Positions 25,461 to 35,252 of a stretch of DNA of 64,000 nt are shown here, one piece after another. A model generated the notes under the pieces. That model made no database searches. It was not told where the DNA came from and saw nothing but the letters and a program-made list of their open reading frames with translations. The translations under genes were made by a program, and so were the position numbers. Origin of the DNA: Phoenix dactylifera (taxonomy: Eukaryota; Streptophyta; Magnoliopsida; Arecales; Arecaceae); contig NC_052394.1 in NCBI RefSeq assembly GCF_009389715.1, positions 21,082,899 to 21,146,898 of the forward strand, in the 5' to 3' direction. Position 1 is the stretch's first letter; each line of letters opens with the position of its first letter.

Positions 25461-27996
25461 TCATAGGGGGTTAAGATAAGATTGCAAACTTGAAAGCAGT
25501 CGCGTTTGTTGCCAAAATGCAGTTAAACAAGGGCAAGGCCAATCCGTTCCAAATGGTTATCAATCCGCCCACTAGGATAAGCAAGAGTTCGAGATCACAT
25601 TACCTTGGAATAATGGAGATAAAAACCACGTCCAAGCTCAAAGGGGAGCGAGCAAGCGAAAGGGTAAGACATGGAATGCGGCATGTGCTGCTACCGCGGA
25701 CGGTGGTTATAATACCAAAGGATCTGGGATCTTTGACGTTTGGAATTATGTGACTTTATGGGGTTTATACCATGAAATTTCTATTGTAAAGTTTGTTGGT
25801 CTCGACAAGCAACATGTCTAGATGGATCCAAGTTTCATGAGGGATGGGAACAGATCGAGTAGGCCATTATTTGTAAGTGAAGCAAGATGTGTTGTGTTAG
25901 ACAAAATATATTAAATAAATTCGGTCAAATAAAACTAAAAAAATTAATTTTTCTGCATATAAATTAAACAAATAAAAAAATAAAAAATAGATAGTAGCAC
26001 TTCACATGACATTAAACAAGATGAAAGTCAAATACATATAACAAACATAATAAACTAAATTTTCAACAATAAGAAAAACAAAACAAGCAATAATATTATT
26101 CCTTAGAAGGTCAAATATTTTTTAAACTAAAAAAGCAATCAACTTAAAAAAATGAATAGCTAAGCACCTCGATATGTAACTTTTTCTATGTTCAATGTTC
26201 CTATGAGCGAAGCGACTAGGACGAAAAATGGATCCGAGACAGGTTTGGGGTGGGCTTTACTATTCCTTGCACCCATCTCGATTTTGCTACAGATCGGGTA
26301 AAACCTGCCCTATTAGAGTCTGGTCGGATTATGTGATGGAGTAAATTGCCACTCCTAAATTTTAAGTTTATAATCCTGTATTTAACCTCCTTGGACAATT
26401 GTTTGTTATATGAAGTTTGAACTAGTCTCAGTAATTAGGTTGCCGAGACTCGTTCAAGATTAACGTAAGCCTTGCGTACAACTCCCTTACTGTTCAGGTT
26501 TCCTGTCTTCTTCGGCGACTTTTAGATCTCCACATGTTTTTACATTGTTTATGAATTATGCTTCAGCTTCCTTCTCTTTCTCTTTGGGAGGGCAAAAATC
26601 AATATGAATCAATAGATGTGGCAAGCGTTGAATTAAGGGGTTGAATCAGAACTAACAAAATTTGAGCAAGAATTATGTTCTGGTCCAAGGAAGCAAAGCA
26701 GGCCTGGCTAGATCCAGCGAACTAATTGGAATTTATGCCCAGGATCAGAACCAAGACTACGTTTATCCAGTCAGGATCTAGATTTATTGAAAAAGGGAAA
26801 CATAGATTAACCAAACCTTGAACAGTTTACCATCCTTATGCACAACAACAGAAAGACCCAAGCTTATGGGACATTTTAGATCATGCACTTGGGTTTTGAT
26901 GCCAAGCGGTTGCACCCCAAAGATCTACCAATCAAGTACCCTTGATAAGCTAATATTCTATTGGGGAGAAGCTTCACATCAGGTTCTTGCAACTCCACTT
27001 GGTGTCGATTGGTATGGTTCTTCCTTCCCTCTTTTATCTCTAGTCTTTAGGAAAGATTTGTCCTTTCCCACTAGATGGCAATTCAGACCAAGCCCCACCA
27101 GCCAAAAGGACTCAAGTATCTACATTTCTCTCCCCAGCCAAACATATACGCATCGGATAGACTTGATATTTACACATTTTAGATCAGCTTCTACATAAGC
27201 TAATCTACTGTGGAGAAGCCTCTCGTTAGAGTCCGGCAATACGAGGTAAAGGAGAGCAGTCTACTTGGTTTCAATCGTTACGGTTCCTCCTTTTTGTTTT
27301 ATCTCTTCAGGAAATATGTATCCTTTCTCCCATCAATCAAAATAACAGTACTCGAGTACTTTCATGACTTCGAAGTTTTCCTCTGTCGTCTCATGGAAAG
27401 ACAGCCATGCACGGAGTTGAGCATGGATATGGAAAGCAACGACAAAGATTCTGGAGTGCCTGAGGGAAAAGTCTTTCATTCTAAACTGCATGGTTTGCAG
27501 ATGGAGGACAACAATGGAGTTGACTTTCGGAGTTTCAGATTGCAATCCTGAAGTGATTGATGTTGGAAAATTTGCTTTCTCAGGAGTTTTCGTATGGTTT
27601 TGATTTGTTGCCATCGACAGCGGAAACAGAAGACTTCGTCGCCGGAGATAGCAATGCTTTCGGGGCATATTGATAATTGATTTATTCCACAAAGATCCCC
27701 AAAAAAAGCCACCTCTCAACCAGCTCGAGAAGAAAAATGGCAGCCGATCCCGCAAAGAGAATGCGTCGCCTTGGATATTTGAAATGGGTGTCTCCGTCTT
27801 CCTCTCCTATCACGAAACCTCCATTACGGAGATCACAATGCCGCTACCAACACGAGAAGGAGCGGCAGGGAAGAATGGGGAGAGAGAGGACCTCGCAAGG
27901 CAACGATTACGTGAAGGTCAGTTGGGTGATTTGATGGGAGCGTGTCTCAAGAAGCACGAGTTAATTTAGAAATAGTCCCTGCAGCTCACCTGCTGG
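25461..27996. other. intergenic with a duplicated ~250-bp block and a GC-rich open segment
   Basis: Blocks at about 26944-27080 and 27195-27330 are diverged direct repeats 251 bp apart (ATAAGCTAAT..GGGAGAAGC, GGTATGGTTCTTCCTT.. and the matching GGTTACGGTTCCTCCTTTT form, then TCTTYAGGAAA). A GC-rich segment at about 27680-27935 has an ATG frame (27737, MAADPAKRMRRLGYLKWV) without a recognised domain; it may be a gene or transposon fragment. 25900-26160 is very AT-rich. No gene is assigned. Confidence 0.35.
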
Positions 27997-29644
27997 TACT
28001 GCAACAAAAGAGGCTGCTAGAAACTTTTTGATGATTAAAAACAAATTCATCAATAAAAAACGAGAAATAATTTTATCATGCCGCTCGAGTTAATGATTTT
28101 TTTTGATGATAAAAATTATTTTAGTCAGAAAATTATATTACCAAACGTCTGGGGCTAATTTCTGCTATAAGAAGAGAATTCTTTTGTGATGGCCATTATT
28201 CTATCATGTCAAAATTTATCGTCCCTAAGAATTTATAAATGTCATGATAAAATATTTTGAATAACTAAAAAAAATTTTTTTTGATGACTTAAATTTTTCG
28301 TCATCTATTTTTGTTTTATTTACAAAAATTAGAAACTATCTATAATTGCTTTCATGGCAAAAATAATAAAGTTACCAAACATCTCGCACTAATTTCTACC
28401 ATATGGAGAAAATTTTCAAGATAATTTTGCTATATCGTAATAAAGTTTATCTCATTAAGAATTCATAAATTTTATGATGAAATATCTTAGATCACTAAAT
28501 ATTTTTGCTTTCCGTGACTTAAATTTATCATCACTTATTTTTATTTCATTTTAAAAATTAGAAATTAGTTATGACTACTGGTTGCAACAAAAATAATAGT
28601 ATCGCCAATAATTACAGTTTTGGCGACGATAATAAGGTTTTGTCATCAAAGTATTATTAGTATTTTTTAGCAATGAAAACTACTTTCATAGAAATGTTTC
28701 ATCAATCACAAGTATATGGTGCCAATTTTGCATAGTTTTGCACAAATTAAAAAAAAACCTATGAAGAGTTTTACTAGACTATGGTAAAAGAAATTTACCG
28801 TCACTAACAACTCATACAATTCATGATGAAAGCTGTTTTATCACTAATTATATATTACTACAATTGTTATTCCAAAAGATATAGAAATTAATTATATGTA
28901 ATTATTGTTGGTGATAATAAAATTGCATCACCAATGGTTGTAATTTGTTCATGATAGGTTTGTCATCAAATTATTGTTAGTGTTTTTTCAGTAATGGAAA
29001 TTATATCCGTGAAAAAATTTTGCCACCCTAAATATGCTACCAAAAATTTTGCTAACTAGGTAATAGTCTAAGACGTAACAATATTAATCTAAGAAATATT
29101 AGTTTTTGATCCCTTGTATGGGTGGATATAAAAGAAAATTTTTTCCTCTATTAGGATGCTTGTGGAATTTTCCAAAAAAATAGTGAGCTTATATTATACC
29201 CGAATACGATATAAAGATTTGAAATAGACTCGGGCGGATAATACCAGACCCTGTTCATCTCTAAAATCCATTATTGATGATTTTTTTTAGTTTTTGTAAT
29301 GAATGATATTTTTACAAAAGTATAACCTCTTTGATGACGAGCTTGTGTATGCCACTATAGATTAATTTTTCGTGACAAAAATATATCATATCTTGACAAA
29401 ATTTTTAATTTCTTGTGGTGGAAATTATCGTGATCAAATGCTTTACCATTTGGTAATGAATATAATTCCATCACAATTAATATGTATTTGTTAGCCAAAT
29501 TTTTTTATTATCGTCTTCCACCTTTAGCAACGTGCTTTTTCTTGACAAACAACGTGATAAATTTTTTATTGCTAATTTTTTTCTGATGAAATTGATTTTT
29601 CTATGACGATTTTGTTCGTAAGGAATATTGTTTTTGTTGTAGTG
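27997..29644. mobile_element. candidate decayed CACTA-like non-autonomous element
   Basis: The right end reads TTTTTGTTGTAGTG (29631-29644), i.e. CACTACAACAAAAA inverted, a typical CACTA terminus. A degenerate left counterpart, TACTGCAACAAAAG, begins at 27997. The interior is AT-rich and non-coding, with many diverged repeats of CATCACTAA/GATGACAAA type, like sub-terminal repeats. The flanking three bases (TGG and GCA) do not match, so the left boundary is uncertain or the element has decayed. Confidence 0.45.
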
Positions 29645-30175
29645 GCATTAGTTTAAGCTTAGGTTAGTAAAGGCATTATTCTACACGATCCCCTATAGTA
29701 TATTATTTTTATTTTCTTTAGGGAACTATGGTATAATATTATTAGATATAGGTTTTTCTTATGTCAACATATATAAGCAGCTTTACATATGACTCCTAAC
29801 TAATATATTTCTAGAGTCTGTTTCTGTACACCTCAAAAATAAAAGCTTGTGCTGTACGTACGCTTATATTTTCATACAAGGAAGCAAATTAGACAAATTA
29901 ATACACCAGTAGAGACGAGAGTATTTATTAATTCCACTAAATAAGATATCTCAAACAAAATAAGGGCCAAAAGAGAAATTATAAAATAAGAACCAAAAGA
30001 GAAACTAGCCATGAAAGATGGCATTTATTTCAACACTGGAGGGTCGAAAAACATATACGATTTGTCGATTAGTTTCTTATTTTGTCATCTTAGAATTCGT
30101 TGTACATATCCCTTGTTTTTTTGGATAAAACACATGGACCCATACATGGGATAGTAACAACACAAGATCTTTAGA
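29645..30175. other. intergenic, 3' flank of the second JOX-like gene
   Basis: AT-rich, no gene. It probably includes the 3' UTR of the minus-strand dioxygenase. No further feature recognised. Confidence 0.4.
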
Positions 30176-32018
30176 CTACACGGCCTTCAAAGATTCCACT
30201 GCTAATTTGCCATGCAGACCCCAGTTCCTCACATGCAACCTATACTCACGGTATTTAATTGTTGGATAGAGTGGCGGATGGTGCGGTGTCACGAGCTCTG
30301 GTGCAGGTCCGATGGGCAAATCACCTTTAGGGTTGTAGAAGAAAGCTAAGGATAAGCGCTCCTCTGCGGAATTTGCAATCACACGATGTTCCACACTTGG
30401 ATAAACCGAGTTGCTTATCACCTGATTAACCACGCAAATTAGCATACACCAAAGTATTCAACTATTAATTAGCTCACAAAATTATCAAACATGACTTGAT
30501 CGTCCAATCATGGCAGTCTGTGATTGGTTCAAAGATCATGATTGGATAGGCCCATGGTAGCTCTTACGTTACACAGGCAATTTGCTATATCTACACTAAT
30601 CATCACCGGTACTATGTAGAAACCCATTATTAGTGAGTAAATGCATAACAAATGCATAATAACCAAAAAAAGAGAAGCATATAGGTATGTGGTGCATGCC
30701 CCCTGGCCATGTAAACTGACATTTGTAAACTTATCTATATATATATTTAGAATCCATTGAAACGAACAATAAAGAGAAGATAAGGATGTTGGGATGAATA
30801 AAGAGCAATTAGTTTAGACGAGGGCTCGCTCATGCAACCTGTTGTAAATATCACAAAGAAAAAGAAATGATGTCGAAATATCACAACCTGTTGTAAATAA
30901 ATCCATCCAATAGTACATTTATAAAAAAAAAGTGTAAGTGATGTTTTAACTGTTGACCAGTGCAGAGAATTTGTCTTTTGGCCATCCTTCCCTGCGACCC
31001 TGCGATGGCTCTTTAATTCTTCTTTCAGTCATCGTTTTTTATGTACGAGGAAAAAATTCAAGATATATTAATTCCCAGGAGAATACCTGAATCTGGTCAC
31101 CGACGTTGACGATGAATGCCCCGGGGGCAGGCTGAACAGGAACCCATGCACCCCCCTTGCGAACTTGGAGGCCCTTGACACGGTCGTCGGCCAGGAGGAT
31201 GGTCAGGCCTCCAGGATCGGAGTGCGGCGAGAGGCCGAGGGTCAGCTCCGGCTGCGGGCACTTGGGATACAAACACACACGCATGGAAGCTTCCATGTCG
31301 CCTCCGCCGAACGCCTTCTGGAGGTAGCCCTCATCCAGTCCCAGGCCTATCGACAGCACCTTCATCAACACCCCACCCAGCTTCACCAACTCACGTCCAT
31401 ACTCTTCAGCGGTCCCCCTGATCATAAATCCAAACCGAATCGTAAATGATATCACGAAACGATGGTTTTTAACTACGTCATTAATTTTTCAGAAGTTTAT
31501 GATCGATTATAGTCGTACCTCAAGGTTTCAGGGCGGAGAGGCCATTTGTCAAGGTTCTTCTGGGAGTCTGGATGGAGATAGAAGAAGAAGTAGTCGGTCC
31601 AGTCCAAGATGGCATCTTTCTCGACCCCCAGGCGGCTGCCGTACCCCTCGTATGTCTTGGGGTTATTGGCGTAGGCTTTTTTTTCCTCCATGGGGAGGTG
31701 GAAGAACTCCATCCACACCTTCTTCATCCTCCCAGCCAGATCGAGGCTTACGCCGTGATTCACCACCTGGAAGAAGCCCCATTCCTTGCATGCGTCCGAT
31801 ATCGCTTGCACGGTAGCCTGTCGTTCCCCCGAGTCGCCGACGAGGCCGCCGAGGTCGATGACGGGTATCTTCAGGCCCTGCTCGGGGCCGTCCAGGAACG
31901 AGACAGCACCAGGCCGGTCGGAGGGGGGCTTCACGTACCTTGCGGGGATCTCGGTCAAGCCGCTCTCCGATAAGGACTGAACTGGGACGACCGGCTCGGG
32001 CCACTCCGAGGAATCCAT
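30176..32018 (-). CDS. 2-oxoglutarate/Fe(II)-dependent dioxygenase, jasmonate-induced oxygenase-like, copy 2
   Basis: Three exons, 32018-31519, 31417-31087 and 30421-30176, with GT/AG introns of 101 and 665 bp, encode 358 aa. Splice phases match copy 1 exactly, and exons 2 and 3 have identical lengths (331 and 246 bp). The core triad is H232, D234 and H289, with R299-x-S301 for 2-oxoglutarate. The open frame continues upstream of the ATG, but MDSSEWPEPVVPVQ aligns with the other copy's start and a TATA box lies about 80 bp upstream, so 32018 is chosen. The family (JOX/JAO type; older label LDOX-like) inactivates jasmonic acid by hydroxylation; this substrate is inferred, not shown. The copies are clearly diverged (HSDPGG here, HSDPGV in copy 1), so the duplication is not very recent. 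Both are intact. Confidence 0.9.
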
Positions 32019-32091
32019 GTCGGTGAAGAGGGGCACGGTATGAGAGAAAGATGATGATGGATGGGTGCTAATTGAGCGTTGCGGCAGGGGG

Positions 32092-32100
32092 TGTATATAA
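32092..32100 (-). promoter_or_regulatory. TATA box of the second JOX-like gene
   Basis: On the minus strand TTATATACA lies at 32100-32092, about 75-80 bp upstream of the chosen ATG (32018). A transcription start near 32060 would leave a short 5' UTR. The position supports the 32018 start over the longer open frame to 32225. Confidence 0.6.
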
Positions 32101-32723
32101 GCCAAGAAAGCCAAAAAGAATCCCGTCACTTTCACGGTGCCGCTGTGGAGGACTCCACGTACGTGCATGGAATCTAGACATCTGTCAGGGCAAGTTGTTT
32201 CCGTGTTTTGCTGCTTGACTGCCATTTCACAAGAAGTCCCCAGGCATCAAGAATAAACAATTGGTGATAGATGAATTTCTTAAAATATTTATAAATATTT
32301 TAAAAAAAATAAAAAGAGAGAGAGAGAGAGGAAATTTTTTTTTTATTTCTCTAATATTTTATAAGTATATCTCGGAAGTTATATATAGTAGTATAAAATA
32401 ATATATAGACTGATATAAAATTATGCTAAGAAGAAAAAAATATTATTATCTGATATAAGTAATTATGTGATTTTAAAATTGCTCTAATATAATTGAATTA
32501 ACAAAAATAAATGATAAAAGTGGATCTAGGATCATGCTAATAAAATATATTAATTATAATATTATCCGAGCTATTATGTGACTTCTAAAATTATGCTAAT
32601 AAATTTTAAATAATAAATTGGTTCTCAACTTTAAAGGATTGTCCAACCAAGAATTAGGAGAGAACTTTTTCGGGCTAACGAGTAGTTCACCATCTGAAAC
32701 GGTTTGAGATAAGCATAAAGCAT

Positions 32724-32759
<36 letters not shown>

Positions 32760-33466
32760 TATGGCATACGTTAGTGGTATGATGTCATGCCTTTTGCCGA
32801 CGCGGCCCCATAAACGTGTTTTATGTGAGGTTCCCCAGGGGAGTTTTATTTCTTTTACGACGAAATTCATGTGCATTTCTAGAACAAGAGATATCCTGGT
32901 TATTCCTCATGCTCTACTCTCGCAAACAGAAGATAAGAGCAGGTGCAGGAATAAGAAGGGGTGTGAACAGGGGAAATAAGTCGCCGGCCGGCACACCGCC
33001 ACCCCGCCGCCGTGGTTGTTGAGGTCCCCGTCGACATGCACGCGGAATTCATCTCTGCACCATGTGCGAAATGCCGGAGCAGCGTAACGACGTCAGTCTC
33101 CATGGCACCGCGCCGCGGGAGAAAGTCTTTTCCAAAAGAATATCACTTCATGTTAGTCTCATGCGCTTCCCACGCACGGCGTGCAATTTTTCTCTCCAAA
33201 CCACCAATCACAGCTGCTCATCTCCGGAGGCTCCACCCGCCGCAGTCAACAACTACATTAACTTAAACCTGACCCCACGGACATTTCCCAACAAAAAAAG
33301 AAACACCCGGCAAAGAAAACGTGCATGGCACCTCATCCTCCACGACCTGGGGTGCTACCACGAGTCTAACGTGGAAGAGCCTGAAATCAAGGGTCTAATT
33401 CTGGTGAGCAGGTGAGACACTTCCATGGATTTGGCAATTGCAATGCATGGATATATCGCTACAGGA
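32101..33466. other. upstream region of the second JOX-like gene
   Basis: It holds GA microsatellites at about 32313-32331 and 32727-32754, AT-rich DNA at 32260-32630 and a GC-rich stretch at 32980-33260. The GC-rich part is open on both strands (plus 33012-33266 and 33062-33415, minus 32900-33103) but shows no recognised domain. No gene is assigned. Confidence 0.4.
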
Positions 33467-33468
33467 AA

Positions 33469-33850
33469 TACTATCATTGCCGACTCTATATTGCCGATGA
33501 TAGATAGAAGCATCGGCAAAGCGATAAAAAATGCCGGCTTTTTTTGAAAGCGTCAGAAAATAATGGGTTCCGCCGAAAAAGCGTCGGAAAATAATGGGTT
33601 CTACCGACGCTTTTCAGTGGCGTGGCGAGAAATCCGTATTAGATGATGCTTATAAGCATCGTTAGATGCCAAAACTGGTCTAGCTAATACGACGCTTTTA
33701 GCAAGCGTTGTCGGACACCTCCCATCTAGGCTAAGCTATGACGACGCTTTTTAAAGGGTCGTCAGAGATACCTTCCACCCCATCCCCCAATGCGACCACG
33801 CTTTAGAAAGCGTCATCGGAGGCTCCTTCCAGACCATTCTCCCAAACCCT
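33469..33850 (+). mobile_element. truncated CACTA-like terminus with sub-terminal repeats
   Basis: The segment starts CTACAGGAAATACTATC (33469), like a CACTA end (CACTACAGGAAA) with a decayed first bases CG. It is followed by many direct and inverted copies of GACGCTTTT/AAAAGCGTC (33530-33820), including two adjacent copies of AAAATAATGGGTTC. No opposite terminus was found nearby, so only one end remains. Confidence 0.5.
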
Positions 33851-34039
33851 CCCCACCCCAACAAATCCCTAACCTCCGTCCCAGCAAAAAAAACATGATG
33901 TAATAGCGGCTGTCAAATTTTTTTTTTTTTTGGCTTAGGCAAAAGGGGTAGGAGGGAGGAAAGAACAAGCCCACCCCCGCGTAGCAGCCCCCACTGGGCC
34001 CCGCCCCACCAAAAGAATGTTCGATGTGGGCAGAAATGA

Positions 34040-34300
34040 CCGTGTGTTAGGCACCCCGGCCGGTTTTACTCATACCCTTCCCATCCGTAGGCTCGGCACA
34101 AGTTACCCATCTGGGCTCTGGCTCGATTCCTCCATGTGAGTACGTCACACCTGGCACCACCAAAGAAGCGCTCCTAGGCCCCATATCCAAGCAGTAGCCG
34201 AAACCACATTTTAATTGACGCCCCAACGATTCGAACTTGGAACCATGAGGATAGAAGACTCCATCCAGTACCACTAGGCTACCACCTTGGTGGTCTGTCA
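34040..34300 (-). mobile_element. tRNA-derived SINE
   Basis: The minus strand carries a Pol III A-box-like TAGCCTAGTGGTAC (34281-34268) and a B-box-like GGTTCCAAGTTCGAATC (34244-34228), spaced as in a tRNA gene. No tRNA cloverleaf with CCA-ready ends is evident and the sequence continues well past the head, which fits a tRNA-derived SINE rather than a tRNA gene. Ends are approximate. It lies directly beside the 5' end of the LINE below. Confidence 0.6.
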
Positions 34301-34933
34301 AATATTTCTTTCAAACTGCATTGGTTCCGGAAGCTGGGAAGAGAATTAATATCACCTTAATCCCTAAAACTAACAGGCCTCAAATTGTTAATGACTATCG
34401 ACCCATCAGCTTGTGCCATACTATTTGTAAAATAATGGCTAAGGTGCTGGCGAATGGAATAATGGCTGCTCTTCCTAATCTTATTTCAGTTGAACAAAAG
34501 GTTTTTGTTCAAGGTCGTCACAGAGCAGACAATATTTTGTTAATCCAAGAAGTCTTGCACTCGTTAATGAGGTATCCTCCATCTAGAAGCTTGATGATGC
34601 ATGAAATTGACATGGAGAAAGTCTACGATCGAATGCATTGGCCTTTCTTATTTCAGGTTCTCAAGCAGTTTGGGTTTCATGAAAAATTCTAAGTGGGTGA
34701 GGACTTGTTTTGTTAGGCCTCCGTTTGCCTTATTAATTAATGCATGTCCACGCAAATTGGTATGCTCCTTGGAGAGCCTTCGACAAGGATGCCCACTGCT
34801 CCCTTATTTATTTGTTCTTTGTTCCAAGGTGTTCTTCAGATTTATGCGGTATGCAATGCAAACTCACAAGCTGAAATCTTATAGACCTACAGGAGGCCCT
34901 TTAAGTATCCCATGTATTTTTTGCAGATGATTA

Positions 34934-35252
34934 TGTTGGGATCCCGTCAAGTTGTAGCCCACATTGACAAATGGCGTCAATATGGTCCAAGTGAGAGAAT
35001 GTTGGATCCCGTTTTAATTAAACCCTGCTTTAGAGAAGGGGTCTAACAGGCTATTTATAGCCCTCTCCAGGGACCAAATGTTGCAGGTGGTTACACTCGT
35101 GAAGAGTCACCCCCCATCAAGGTAACCCTTCACTGCTGTGAAAATACCTCAATGCCCTTGTGATTATCAGGATTTACGAAATTCAAGAGATACTTGTCAA
35201 ATGTGGGTTCTAATTAAACGGGATCTGGGTTTAATTAAAACGGGATCCAACA
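34934..35252 (+). mobile_element. solo LTR inserted in the LINE's reverse-transcriptase catalytic motif
   Basis: A 319-bp insert starts TGTTGGGATCCCG and ends CGGGATCCAACA (TG...CA). It is flanked by the 5-bp duplication GATTA (34929-34933 and 35253-35257). Without the insert and one GATTA, the LINE frame runs from FADD directly into SLVTRAMAQDAV (35259 on), as expected for this family, so the boundaries are exact. CTATTTATAG at about 35051 is a plausible LTR TATA box. An internal 26-bp perfect inverted match to its right end lies at 35000-35025. Confidence 0.88.

Noticed and set aside
31497..32225. Longer N-terminus for the second JOX-like gene starting at 32225
   Set aside because: The extra 69 residues have no counterpart in the paralogue and span the likely TATA box; 32018 is the better start.
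34228..34281. tRNA gene on the minus strand
   Set aside because: The A- and B-box-like motifs are present, but no complete cloverleaf or defined tRNA ends; a tRNA-derived SINE fits better.
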